Positions 48,901 through 57,136 of a DNA stretch of 64,000 bases are shown piece after piece. The stretch lies in assembly GCF_004217215.1 (NCBI RefSeq), contig NZ_SHKP01000006.1, positions 124,001-188,000 of the forward strand, read 5' to 3'. Under the pieces are notes generated by a model. The model searched no databases and had not been told where the DNA came from. It saw only the letters and a program-made list of their open reading frames with translations. The DNA comes from Rivibacter subsaxonicus (GTDB taxonomy: Bacteria; Pseudomonadota; Gammaproteobacteria; Burkholderiales; Burkholderiaceae_C). Made by a program: the position numbers and the translations under genes. Positions within the stretch are counted from its first letter, which is position 1; each line of letters begins with the position of its first letter.

Positions 48901-51900
48901 CGGCGGTCGACGTTGCTCGCATCGGTGGCCGCGATGGCGCGCGTCGGCAGCAGCGCGAGCGTCGTCGACAGGGTCTGGATCGCCGCGAGCTGGGTGCTGC
49001 TGGTGCGCATGTCGCGCAGCCGGATGCCGGCCAGCGTGGCCGACATCAGCGACGAGCGCTCGATGATCGACGGCTGGCGGTACTTGTCGACCAGCGCCTC
49101 TAGCGTGGCGCGCTCGGGTGCGGCGGCGGTGGCGATGCTCAGGCGCGCGCTGCCGTGGGCCGGCAGGCGAATGCTCAGCGACAGCGCTGCCACCGGATCG
49201 AGCCCGGTGCGCAGTTCGACGGAGTCGCCATCGGCCGGGGTCGCCAGGTCGACAAAGCGCGCCAGCGGTTGCGCGCCGTCGCGCTGGCGACCGAGCCAGT
49301 GCTCGCGGTCGGCCTCGGCGCGCACGCCGACAACCTGCTCGTCGGTCTGCGCCACGAAGTGCACCGCGTGCAGGCCGGGCTCGGTGCTCAGGCGCGGCCG
49401 GCGTTCGAAGTAGAGCGCCCGATCGGCGGCGTTCCAGTCGGCGCGCACGAAGAGCTTGGCGAATGCCGGGTGGGCCTCGTCGGCACGCGCTTCGGCCAGC
49501 GAGACCTCGAACGCCGACAGCAGTTCGAGCTCGATCGGCTGCCCGCCAAGGTTGCTGAGCTCGATCTGGCGCAGCTCGATATCGTCCTCGGGGCTGACCC
49601 AGACGGTGCAGCGCGTGTGCAGGTCGGGCCACTGCGCGTCGAGGCACACCCGGTCGTGGTGGAACGAGGCCTCGTAGTGCGCGCCCGGGTCGGCCGCCGG
49701 ATGCTGGCTGAGCGAGAACGGCGCTTCGCTGGCGCCCCCGAGGCCGCCGTCCTGCGCCGTCCGCCCCCCCGAGGGGGAGTCAGGAAACTTGGGGCGGCCC
49801 GGCGTTTCCCGGGCGGCGCCGCGGCGCAGGTAGAGGAAGCTTCCATGCGCGTCGCGCAGCGCATCGTCGCGCCAGCGCGAGACGAAGGCGTTGCCGAAGC
49901 GGCTCCAGCCGGCGCCGTTGGCGCGCAGCGCCACGCTGTAGCGGCCGTTGCTGAGCAGGTGGGTTGGCTGCAGCGCCGAGGTGCCGGGCACGATCTCGCG
50001 CCGCAGTGTCGGACCGCTCTGGCGACGATCGGCGCTGCTCGGCGCGGGCGCGGGCTCGAAGGTGAGCGAAACCTCGCGCGGCAGCCGCTCCTGCAGCAGC
50101 GAGGCCACCGCCTGCAGGCGCGGTTCGGCCATGGCCCAGCGGCGCGGCGCGGCTTCGAGCAGCACGTTGGCGAGTGCTGCGATCGTCATGCCCTGGTGGT
50201 GAGCCATGAAGGTCGAGACCCGCGTCGGCGCCGCGCTGCCGGCCTGGCGCTCGGGGCTGTAGTCGAGTGCCTCGATGAAGCCCATCGCGCCGCGCGCCTG
50301 CAGCGCCTCGAGCCGGCGCAGGTTGGCGACGGCGGTGCCGGGTTCGACCAGCGCGGCCAGCGCGGTGGCGTAGGGCGCGATCACCAGTTCGTCGGCTGGC
50401 GTGCGGCGCAGCGCGAGCTTGGGCACGCCCTGCGGCGCGTACTGGTAGGCCAGGGTGTGGTCGCTGCCGGCGTAGGCCGACTCCGAGATGCCCCAGGGCA
50501 CGCCGTGGGCGCGGGCAAATGCCATCTGCGCCCGCAGCGCGGCCCGGGCGGCGCTGGCCAGAACGCTGCCGGGTGCTTCATCGAGCAGCAGCGTCGGCAT
50601 CAGGTACTCGAACATCGAGCCCGACCATGAGCGCAGTCCGGCCACGCGGCCCTCGGCAAAGAAGGGCCGGCCGAGTGCGGCCCAGTGCGCCACCGGTACC
50701 TCGGCGCGGGCGATCGCCCACAGACTGGCGAACCGCGACTCCGAGGCCAGCAGGTCGTAGAAGCTGGTGTCGAGTTGCTGCTCGGCGACGCGGTAGCCGA
50801 TGTGGAACAGGCGCCGCCGGCGGTTGAACAGAAAGCCGAACTCGGCCTCTTCGGCGAGCCGGCGGCAGGCCGAGGCCAATGCCAGCAGGCGCGGTGCGAT
50901 ATCGATCCCGGCGATGCGCAGCGCATGGTCGTCGGCCACCGAGCGCAGCGTGGCCAGGTGATCTCGCACCAGCCACGCGGCGTGGAGCAGCGGCGGCGGC
51001 GCGCCGTCGGCCGCGGGCTCGGCCGTGGCCGGCAGCATGGGTTCCAGTTCGGTGCCGGCGCGTCGCAGTAGCGTCTCGATGCCGGCCGGGTCGTCGTGCA
51101 GCGCGCCCAGCGGCGCGGGCAGGGCGAGCAGCGCGTGGATCGCGCCGTCCGGCGCCGCCAGCGCCGCCAGCGTGGCGCCTTGTGTCGCCAGGCGCCGACG
51201 CGACGCCGCCAGTGCCGCGGCCGACGCGTCGTCGTCGAAGGGCGCGGCGCCGAGTTCCTCGCAGGCCTGCGCCAGCGCGATCAGGCAGCCGCACAGGTTG
51301 CCGCTGTCCACGGTCGACACGTAGGCCGGCAGCAGCGCTTGCAGCGTCTGGGTGTCGACCCAGTTGAGCAGGTGGCCGCGATGGCGCGGCAGGGCAGCCA
51401 GGGTCGCCAGCGTGCGCTCGCCGCGCGCCAGCAACTCGGCGCTGCCGATCCAGCCGAAGCGCCGCGCGCATGCCAGCGCGACGAGGTAGAGCCCGATGTT
51501 GGTGGGCGAGGTGCGGTGCGCCACCATCGTGCGCGGCAGGGTCTGCACGTTGTCGGGCGGCAGGTCGTGGTCGGCGGCGCCGACGCCGTGCTCGAAGAAG
51601 CGCCAGGTGTCGCGTGCCACGTCGAGCAGGTAGTCGCGATCGGTGGCCGTGAGCGTCGGCTGGCGCGCCGACCGGCGCGGCCGGCTGGCCCACCAGGTCA
51701 GCAGCGGCGCGCCGGCCCAGAGAACGCACAGCGCGGTGGCGAGCAGCGGCGTCGGCGTGCCGGCGGCGAACAGCGCGACCAGCAGCGCCGCCGCGACCAG
51801 CGGCTCGCGCAGATGCTGGCGCGCGATGGCGCCCAGCGTGCGGCCGGCGCTGGCATGGGCGGCGTCGGCGGTGGTCCATTGCAGCAGGTGGCGCCGGCTG

Positions 51901-54656
51901 ACCGCCATGCGCCAGCCGGCGCGCAGCACTGCGTCGGCGGCGAGCAGCGCGTTCTGCAGCAGCATCGCGAGCTGCCACAGCGTGCTGCCGAGGGCGCGCA
52001 CCAGCTCGGTCAAGGCCTGCTCGGCAAAGTGGCGCAGCGCGATGTCGTCGCGGCTCGGCGCCAGGCCGGCCACCGCGCCGAGCAACGGTCCGGCGCCAAA
52101 GGCCGCTCCGATCAGCAGCAGCGCCGCCATCGGACTCAGGCCCCAGCCGGCCAGGCTGAGCGCCAGCAGCGCCAGCGAGGTCGGTGCCACCAGCGAGCGG
52201 CGCAGGTTGTCGATCATCTTCCAGCGATTGATGGCGCCGATGCCGTAGTGCCCGGCGCGCGCCAGCAGCGGCAGCAGTTGCCAGTCGCCGCGGGTCCAGC
52301 GGTGCACTCGCGAGGCGGCCACGTCGGGGTGCATCGGCGCGTCCTCGATCAGCGCGATGTCGCTGACCCCGCCGCAGCGCGCCATCGAGCCTTCGAGCAG
52401 GTCGTGGCTGAGTACCGCGTCCTCGGGCAGACGGCCGGACAGCACCGCGCGCAGCGCCTGCACGTGAAGCAGGCCCTTGCCGGTGAAGGTGCCCTCGGCG
52501 AACAGGTCCTGGTAGATCTCGGAGCTGGCGGCGCTGTACGGATCGACACCGCACTGGCCGGCAAACAGCCAGTGGAAGGGGGTGCCCTGGCCGGCCGGCG
52601 GCAGCGGCGTGAGCACGCGCGGCTGCAGGATGCCGTAGCCGGCGCTGACGCGCCGACGCGTTGCGTCGATGCGCGGCTGGTTGAGCGGGTGTGCGGCCAC
52701 GCCGACCAGTTCGCGCAGGCTGCCGGGCGGCAGCTTGGTGTCGCTGTCGAGCGTCACGACATAGGGCGTGGCGGGCGCCGGGCGTGAGAGTTCGCCGAGA
52801 TCGATGAACGGCGATGCCGCCTGTGCGTCGGCCAGCATGTCGATCAACTGTTCGAGCTTGCCGCGCTTGCGCTCCCAGCCGATCCATCGCTGTTCGGTTT
52901 CGCTGAACTGGCGCTCGCGGTGCAGGAGCAGAAAGCGCGGCGATGCGCCCTCGGCCACCGGATAGCGCAGGTTGAGTTCGCGCAGTGCCCTGGCGGCGGC
53001 TGCGAGCAACTCGGCATCCGCGGGCGTCTGCACCGTGTCGGCATCGGCGTAGTCGCCGAGCAGCGCGAACTGCGCGTGATCTTCGGGGTTGGCAAGATGA
53101 TGGCGTTCGAGCTGGCTGACCAGCGTCTGCGCGCCGGCCGCGCTGGTCAGCAGCGTCGGCACTACCACCAGCACCCGGTGCTCGGGCAGGATGCCGTCTT
53201 CGAGCGCCAGCCGTGGCAGGCGCCGTGGTTGCGCCGACTCGCTGATGAGCCGGTTGACGAGCGCGATCACCGCCTCCGACGCTGGACCGGCAATCAGCAG
53301 CACGAGCAGCGCGGTGAGGGGCCAGGTGGCCGCGCCGAAGCCGTGGCGAATCAGCACCCAGCCGGTCAGCAGCAGGCTGCCGATGAGCAGCGTGCCCAGG
53401 TAGGCCGGCAGCGTGAGGCGCCGTCGCCACGCGCCCCACGCGGCCACCAGCGGGGCGCGCGCACCGAGCGCGTGCCTGAGCATCGGCTGGCCGGGGCCAC
53501 TGAGCCAGTAGCGTGGCGAGTGCGTGGGATCGTCGGCATCCGAGCCGGTGGTGGGCGCCTCCATCTGCACCAGCAGCGCGCGTGCCACTGCCAGTTCGCT
53601 CGCCCCGCTGCGCCGTGCCAGGCGCTCGATCGCGTGCAGCGTGGTGTCCTGGGTGTCGTCGCGTTCGGCACGATAGGCCGGCGACTGCTGCATCAGCTGC
53701 ATCAACGCGCCGGTGCGTTCGATCAGCGCGCGCCAGTCGGTGTCACCGAGCAGGCGCAGCGCGGTGATTGCGTTGCTGACGCTGAGGTTGTTGGCGGTTT
53801 GCTCGGCCTGCTGCTGCCCATGCGAGCCCGCCGGGTCGGGCAGGGCAGTAGCGAGCCAGCGGCGGGCGGCGCCGTCGGCCGGCGCGAACGAGGCCGCGCT
53901 CGGGTGATGCAGGCGCTGCGCAACCTGCAGCGCAAAGGCGCGAGCGGCGTCGCGCGCCTCGAGCGCCTCGGACAGGGGCTGCGGGTCGGCCGCGGTGCCG
54001 TCGGCCAGCTGGTCGCACCACCGGTTGGCCAGCTCGCGCGCCGCCTTGGACGCGGCGACCCGCTCGGCCAGCCGACGCAGGTTCTCGATCAGCACCACCC
54101 GCAGCGTGGTTGGCAGCGCCCACAGCTCGCCGAGGTTGAGCTCGCGCCTTTCCTGGTAGGCGTCGAGGAAGTCGATCAGCAGCGCTTCGTCGAAGGCGCT
54201 GTCGGTATGGGCGACGAAGGCCCAGGCCACGCCGTAGATGCGTGGCAGGCCGGCCAGATGGACGCCGGCCAGCACCGGCAGACCCTGGAAGTAGCGCCGC
54301 GGCAGGCCATCGACGATCTCCTTGAGCTGGGCGCCGACGATGTGGAAGTTGTCGAGCAGCCACTCGCCGGCCGGGCTCACGTGCTGGCCGGTGCGCTCCT
54401 GCTGGCCGATGTAGTGGTGTGCCTCGCGCAGCACGGCGATGTTGTCGCGCAGGCGCGGAAAGAACGCGGTCGAGCGGCGCCGGTCGATGCGCGCCTCGTG
54501 GGTCGCGCCGAGGCTGCGGCCGTGCTGCTGAAAGCGCTGCGGGCCGAAGATCTCGGCCCGGATCGGCGGCTCGATCGCGCCGCGGCCCGGGTCGAGCAGC
54601 GCAAGCACCGCCGGCGGCGCGCCCGGCATCAGCCGATGCAGGGCGCTGCGCGCCAT
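45993..54656 (-). CDS. ndvB: Giant NdvB/ChvB-type cyclic beta-glucan synthase (GT84-glucoamylase-GH94)
   Basis: 2887 residues, the usual size for ChvB/NdvB (about 2830). N-terminal soluble part: 'IRAEIFGPQRFQQHGRSLGA', 'LLDNFHIVGAQLKEIVDGLP'. Membrane segments lie near 407-465. A GT84-type domain follows (about 485-800, with 'TPYVVTLDSDTKLPPGSLRE' near 630), then more membrane segments near 815-865 and 945-990. A glucoamylase-like domain spans about 1000-1500 ('PTNIGLYLVALACARRFGWI', 'SYAGSDHTLAYQYAPQGVP'). The C-terminal half carries carbohydrate-binding and GH94 phosphorylase regions ('MGSGDWNDGMNRVGIEGRGE' near 2550 with the catalytic Asp). It polymerises and cyclises glucose from UDP-glucose at the inner membrane. 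Residues about 1614-1642 are an atypical insert. Confidence 0.92.
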   Translation of the reverse strand: MARSALHRLMPGAPPAVLALLDPGRGAIEPPIRAEIFGPQRFQQHGRSLGATHEARIDRRRSTAFFPRLRDNIAVLREAHHYIGQQERTGQHVSPAGEWLLDNFHIVGAQLKEIVDGLPRRYFQGLPVLAGVHLAGLPRIYGVAWAFVAHTDSAFDEALLIDFLDAYQERRELNLGELWALPTTLRVVLIENLRRLAERVAASKAARELANRWCDQLADGTAADPQPLSEALEARDAARAFALQVAQRLHHPSAASFAPADGAARRWLATALPDPAGSHGQQQAEQTANNLSVSNAITALRLLGDTDWRALIERTGALMQLMQQSPAYRAERDDTQDTTLHAIERLARRSGASELAVARALLVQMEAPTTGSDADDPTHSPRYWLSGPGQPMLRHALGARAPLVAAWGAWRRRLTLPAYLGTLLIGSLLLTGWVLIRHGFGAATWPLTALLVLLIAGPASEAVIALVNRLISESAQPRRLPRLALEDGILPEHRVLVVVPTLLTSAAGAQTLVSQLERHHLANPEDHAQFALLGDYADADTVQTPADAELLAAAARALRELNLRYPVAEGASPRFLLLHRERQFSETEQRWIGWERKRGKLEQLIDMLADAQAASPFIDLGELSRPAPATPYVVTLDSDTKLPPGSLRELVGVAAHPLNQPRIDATRRRVSAGYGILQPRVLTPLPPAGQGTPFHWLFAGQCGVDPYSAASSEIYQDLFAEGTFTGKGLLHVQALRAVLSGRLPEDAVLSHDLLEGSMARCGGVSDIALIEDAPMHPDVAASRVHRWTRGDWQLLPLLARAGHYGIGAINRWKMIDNLRRSLVAPTSLALLALSLAGWGLSPMAALLLIGAAFGAGPLLGAVAGLAPSRDDIALRHFAEQALTELVRALGSTLWQLAMLLQNALLAADAVLRAGWRMAVSRRHLLQWTTADAAHASAGRTLGAIARQHLREPLVAAALLVALFAAGTPTPLLATALCVLWAGAPLLTWWASRPRRSARQPTLTATDRDYLLDVARDTWRFFEHGVGAADHDLPPDNVQTLPRTMVAHRTSPTNIGLYLVALACARRFGWIGSAELLARGERTLATLAALPRHRGHLLNWVDTQTLQALLPAYVSTVDSGNLCGCLIALAQACEELGAAPFDDDASAAALAASRRRLATQGATLAALAAPDGAIHALLALPAPLGALHDDPAGIETLLRRAGTELEPMLPATAEPAADGAPPPLLHAAWLVRDHLATLRSVADDHALRIAGIDIAPRLLALASACRRLAEEAEFGFLFNRRRRLFHIGYRVAEQQLDTSFYDLLASESRFASLWAIARAEVPVAHWAALGRPFFAEGRVAGLRSWSGSMFEYLMPTLLLDEAPGSVLASAARAALRAQMAFARAHGVPWGISESAYAGSDHTLAYQYAPQGVPKLALRRTPADELVIAPYATALAALVEPGTAVANLRRLEALQARGAMGFIEALDYSPERQAGSAAPTRVSTFMAHHQGMTIAALANVLLEAAPRRWAMAEPRLQAVASLLQERLPREVSLTFEPAPAPSSADRRQSGPTLRREIVPGTSALQPTHLLSNGRYSVALRANGAGWSRFGNAFVSRWRDDALRDAHGSFLYLRRGAARETPGRPKFPDSPSGGRTAQDGGLGGASEAPFSLSQHPAADPGAHYEASFHHDRVCLDAQWPDLHTRCTVWVSPEDDIELRQIELSNLGGQPIELELLSAFEVSLAEARADEAHPAFAKLFVRADWNAADRALYFERRPRLSTEPGLHAVHFVAQTDEQVVGVRAEADREHWLGRQRDGAQPLARFVDLATPADGDSVELRTGLDPVAALSLSIRLPAHGSARLSIATAAAPERATLEALVDKYRQPSIIERSSLMSATLAGIRLRDMRTSSTQLAAIQTLSTTLALLPTRAIAATDASNVDRRALWRFGISADRPLLLVDIASPEGMGLVRTLVQALKLWTWGGLPCDLVVVDGEPASYLMLLQRELAALGDRFRAETDAALPAARACALHVLRVADISAAELASLHALARVHINADGRPLSQHVEELVDLHNDALDERRTTAVTALAAPLPALASRPVQGEFSADGARFGFDVSAARRPPRPWINVLANPDFGAQISESGAGYTWAGNSRLHQLTPWSNDPVGDPAGEWLLLQDLATREVWNLAPGAGAGSSVYRVEHGQGSTRITHRRAELELQLTWCVDAALALKQVQVDLVNHGARTRRLRLVGLAEWTMGAARVDRQTVLTSRVPGTTRLLTATQRDDHAGFGGSTAFAAWRHDGSAEDSGVEWTCDRREFFDARGRLVLPDHLGEQSGAGLDPCAALALPLSLAPGARTGRTWLLGHGATPEAALALAREALAIEPVRRLQAAHAHWDALLGTLTVVTPDPLFDALVNRWLLYQTVGCRLWARAGFYQAGGAFGFRDQLQDAMALAVVEPALLRRQLLLAASRQFPEGDVQHWWHAPTGVGVRTHFSDDLLWLAHATVHYLDSSGDTAVLDEALPFLEGDPIPPGAEDAYFVPRTSALDATLYEHCARAIDRSLAVGAHGLPLMGSGDWNDGMNRVGIEGRGESVWLGWFLCRLVAEFAPIAQQRGDAARARRWRSAARGWRAALLDTAWDGEWFMRAFFDDGSPLGSRDNAECRIDLIAQAWSVLSGMAPRAQQETAMASVERLLVDPVAGLVRLLDPPLANAQPSAGYIQAYPRGVRENGGQYSHGGVWALMAHAALGNADAAWRMFERLSPAHRSADLLQGAAYGLEPYVMAGDICSQPPYAGRGGWSWYTGSAAWMHRAAIESIVGLQLRGQRARLRPQLPSHWPQITLRLRREQAVHEFIVCAAAETARIEQALASGATRLRPGVWLALDDPLIPTRHLVVVAKPNVAAEASIETVPLPV
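49731..49815. repeat. In-frame repeat-like insertion inside the glucan synthase gene
   Basis: The stretch contains CGCCCCCCCGAGGGGGAGT, a hairpin of the GGGGG/CCCCC type, flanked by GGCGGCCTCGGGGGCGCC-like and CCGGGCCGCCCCAAG-like sequence on the minus strand. Such segments recur between genes in Comamonadaceae and relatives. Here it is translated as 'RETPGRPKFPDSPSGGRTAQ' plus 'DGGLGGASEAP', a Gly/Pro/Ser-rich spacer unlike the surrounding protein. The frame stays open across it. Confidence 0.55.
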
Positions 54657-54659
54657 GGC

Positions 54660-54863
54660 TCAGCCCGCCAGCGTTGTGACCGCCAGAACCACCATCGTCA
54701 GAGCCAGCGTGGTCACGAAGCGCGGCGCCATGAAGTCGTCGATCGATTCGGCCACGCACCGCAGGCGATGCAGCGGGCTGCGCGCCTGGGCGCAACACAG
54801 CAGGTGGTCCCTCAGCAGGCTCAACTCGAGCAACGCCGCTGCGGGTACTTCAAGCGGCTTCAT
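54660..54863 (-). CDS. Small single-pass membrane protein ahead of the glucan synthase
   Basis: The ATG at 54863, after a TGGAG site, gives 67 residues. The first half is amphipathic (MKPLEVPAAALLELSLLRDH), and the C-terminus is one hydrophobic helix (FVTTLALTMVVLAVTTLAG). It ends 3 bp before the glucan synthase ATG, so the two are almost certainly co-translated. No family is recognised. A role as anchor or accessory of the synthase is inferred. A double TGTAGG site lies 57-96 bp upstream. Confidence 0.65.
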   Translation of the reverse strand: MKPLEVPAAALLELSLLRDHLLCCAQARSPLHRLRCVAESIDDFMAPRFVTTLALTMVVLAVTTLAG

Positions 54864-54919
54864 GACAACTCCAGTAGATGGTGCGATCCGGTAGCTTGAG
54901 GGCGGCGGCTGGTCGCGTC

Positions 54920-54959
54920 TGTAGGCCGACACCGACGCGCGGTGTAGGACATGTCCTAG
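54920..54959 (-). promoter_or_regulatory. Tandem TGTAGG operator upstream of the glucan synthase operon
   Basis: TGTAGG at 54920 and again at 54943 are 23 bp apart, about two helix turns. The second is part of TGTAGGACATGTCCTAG, with a perfect 14-bp palindrome TAGGACATGTCCTA (54945-54958). It lies 80 bp upstream of the small-protein/glucan-synthase pair. It matches the palindromes at 55716 and 58313. Confidence 0.6.
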
Positions 54960-55013
54960 CCGCTCAAGGGAAAGCCGCGAGAGGGTCGCGACCGGGCGAC
55001 CCGCTCGCCGGCT

Positions 55014-55382
55014 TCAGTGGCGGCTGCCGCGCGACCGGCTGAGCAGCGTGGCCAGCGCCATCAGAAGGGCGCCACCCGCCGCAGCGACCATTACGGACTT
55101 CAAGGGTTCTTCCCTGATGTAGGCGATCGTGTTGTCCGATGTGCGCAGCGCCTTGTCGCGCAACTGCTCGGAGCCGTTGCGCAACACCTCGATGCTGCGC
55201 CTGGCCAGGTGCTCGGCCTCGTCGGCCACGCGATTGATGGTCGGCGTGGCCCTGGCGCGTGCCGAGTCGACGCCATCGGCCAGTTGGCCGAGCGTGTCGT
55301 TGGCCACGCGCTGCGTGGAGCGGATGGCCCTCTCGGCGCCTTCGGTGGCCTGGTCGGCCAGGTTGGTGGGAGTCATGCTCAT
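55014..55382 (-). CDS. DUF883/ElaB-YqjD-like membrane-anchored stress protein
   Basis: 122 residues. A long amphipathic helical part (about 15-85: 'RVADEAEHLARRSIEVLRNG') ends in a C-terminal hydrophobic segment (KSVMVAAAGGALLMALATLL) and a basic tail (SRSRGSRH). This is the layout of ElaB/YqjD, tail-anchored inner-membrane proteins that bind ribosomes in stationary phase. The 'YIREEPLKSVMVAAAGG' block matches the family's conserved end. It follows the DUF1328 gene by 38 bp in one transcript. Confidence 0.85.
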   Translation of the reverse strand: MSMTPTNLADQATEGAERAIRSTQRVANDTLGQLADGVDSARARATPTINRVADEAEHLARRSIEVLRNGSEQLRDKALRTSDNTIAYIREEPLKSVMVAAAGGALLMALATLLSRSRGSRH

Positions 55383-55420
55383 GGTGTGCTCCTGGTTGAG
55401 TGATCGATGCGCGAGGCAAC

Positions 55421-55585
55421 TCAGTTGCGCTTGATCAGGCCGACGATGAAGCTGCCGACCGCAAGCACGATGAAGACGAAGAACAGCACCTGGGCAATGC
55501 CCGCCGCGCTGGCGGCGATGCCGCCAAAGCCGAACAGGGCGGCAATCAGTGCGATGACGAAGAAGACGACGGCGTAGTGCAGCAT
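55421..55585 (-). CDS. DUF1328 (YtjA-like) small membrane protein
   Basis: The ATG at 55585 gives 54 residues with two hydrophobic helices: '[20 protein letters not shown]' and '[20 protein letters not shown]'. '[20 protein letters not shown]' is the DUF1328/YtjA signature. The family is widespread and induced by stress; its function is not established. A longer in-frame reading from 55666 adds a Pro/Arg-rich stretch with no similarity. It heads a pair with the DUF883 gene, 131 bp downstream of a TGTAGG palindrome. Confidence 0.9.
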   Translation of the reverse strand: MLHYAVVFFVIALIAALFGFGGIAASAAGIAQVLFFVFIVLAVGSFIVGLIKRN

Positions 55586-55715
55586 GGCAAGTGCTCCTGG
55601 TTGTGGGTCGGGTCGCGGCGCCTTGCGCTGTCGCGATGGAACAAGCTTAGGAACGCGCCGGCGCACGGCCCATCGGCGCGCGTCGGTTCATGACGTCGGT
55701 GGCAGTGACTGCGCG

Positions 55716-55735
55716 CTGTAGGACAAGGCCTACAG
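55716..55735 (-). promoter_or_regulatory. CTGTAGG-N6-CCTACAG operator upstream of the DUF1328-DUF883 operon
   Basis: CTGTAGG (55716-55722), ACAAGG, CCTACAG (55729-55735): a perfect 7-bp inverted repeat with a 6-base spacer. It is identical in arms and spacing to the site at 58313-58332. It lies 131 bp upstream of the DUF1328 ATG and just past the end of the histidine kinase gene. Confidence 0.65.
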
Positions 55736-55757
55736 GCGCCACCGCTGGCGCCGGGAC

Positions 55758-57107
55758 TTAGGGCGCCGGGGCCAGAGGCAGGGTCGCGCCGACGCGGGTG
55801 CCACGGCCGGGGGCGGACTGCAGCTTGAGCAGGCCGCCGGCGGCCTCGACCCGGTAGCGCATGCCGAGCAGGCCATGGGCCGAGCTCTTCTGCTGGCGTG
55901 TGTCGAAGCCCACGCCGTCGTCGGCCACCGCCACCTCGGCCATGCCGTCCTGCACGGCCAGCGAGACGCGCACGCTGCGCGCGCGGGCGTACTTGGAGAC
56001 GTTGGTCAACGCCTCCTGTACGAGCCGGTAGACGGTGAGCTCGCTGTCGGGCCGCAGTGGCACCGGCCGCAGCTCGGCGTGGACCTCGATCTCCGCGCTC
56101 TGCTCGAACTCGCGCAGCAGGATCTCGAGCGCCGCGACGAGCCCGAGGTTGCTCAGCGACGAGGGGCGCAGGTCCTCGATGATCCGGCGCTTCAGCGCGA
56201 TGCCCCTGTTGAGCGTGTCGTTGAGATGGTCCAGTCGCTCGGCCGCCTCGGGCGAGAGCGCGGCCACGCGCGTGCGGATGCGTGCGCTGTCGAGCTTGGC
56301 GGTGGTCAGCAGCGCGCCGAGCTCGTCGTGCAACTCGCGCGCCAGGCGGCTGCGTTCGTCCTCGCGCGCGCTCAGCAGGTGGCGCGAGAGCTCGGTCAGC
56401 TCGGCGGTGCGGCGCTGCACCTCGACCTCGAGCTGGTCGCGCTCGGCCTGCACCGCCTGCTGCTGCTCGCGCCGCGTTGCCTCGAGGGCCCGCGTCTGGC
56501 GCAGGTAGAGAAAGAGCGCGAGCAGGCTGAGCGCGGTCAGCGTGGCGATGCCGAGGCGGCTGATCAGCAGCGAATCATGCACCTGCCGGCGCGCCAGCTC
56601 CCCGGCCTTGGCCTCGTCGGCCAGCAACTGCTCGACCTGCGCGCGGATCGCGTCCATGCGCTCCTGGCCGATGTTGGTCTGCAGGACGGCACGCCAGGCT
56701 TCGTGGCGACCCTCGTCGTAGAGCCGGACCGTGTCGGAGACCTCGGACATCTTGTCGGCGACCAGCTCCTCCAGCTTTGCCATCGCCGGCCGCAACTCCG
56801 GGCGCCGCGCGTAGTGCGCGCGCAGCCACTCCAGCGTCTCGGGCAGGCTCTCGGCCGCGTTGCGAAAGGGCTCGAGGTACTCCGTTCGTCCGGTCAGCAG
56901 GTAGCCGCGCTGGCCGGTTTCGGCATCGGTGATGCTCAGCAGCATGCGCTGCACCTTCGGCCGGGCCGAGATCAGCTCGACCAGTTCCTCCATCTCGCCG
57001 CGCGAGCGCCAGTACGAGCTCTCGCTGAGGATCAGCATCGCCAGCGCGACTGCCACCGCGATCGGAAAGACGAAGGGACTGCGCCGCACGTGGCTTGCCA
57101 GGTTCAT
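55758..57107 (-). CDS. CHASE3-domain sensor histidine kinase (NarX/DegS class)
   Basis: 449 residues. TM1 lies at 12-28, followed by a periplasmic CHASE3 domain ('MLLSITDAETGQRGYLLTGR', 55-74) and TM2 at 180-203. A coiled region leads to the HisKA_3 dimerisation helix with the phosphorylated His260 in RLARELHDELGALL. The ATPase domain has 'LVQEALTNVSKYARA' (N-box), DDGVGF and a C-terminal glycine-rich 'SAPGRGTRVGATLPL'. HisKA_3 kinases pair with NarL-type regulators, and one is divergently encoded 29 bp away. The signal is unknown. Confidence 0.93.
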   Translation of the reverse strand: MNLASHVRRSPFVFPIAVAVALAMLILSESSYWRSRGEMEELVELISARPKVQRMLLSITDAETGQRGYLLTGRTEYLEPFRNAAESLPETLEWLRAHYARRPELRPAMAKLEELVADKMSEVSDTVRLYDEGRHEAWRAVLQTNIGQERMDAIRAQVEQLLADEAKAGELARRQVHDSLLISRLGIATLTALSLLALFLYLRQTRALEATRREQQQAVQAERDQLEVEVQRRTAELTELSRHLLSAREDERSRLARELHDELGALLTTAKLDSARIRTRVAALSPEAAERLDHLNDTLNRGIALKRRIIEDLRPSSLSNLGLVAALEILLREFEQSAEIEVHAELRPVPLRPDSELTVYRLVQEALTNVSKYARARSVRVSLAVQDGMAEVAVADDGVGFDTRQQKSSAHGLLGMRYRVEAAGGLLKLQSAPGRGTRVGATLPLAPAP

Positions 57108-57136
57108 CGGAACGCCTTGGTCATAAACTGCGGCCC

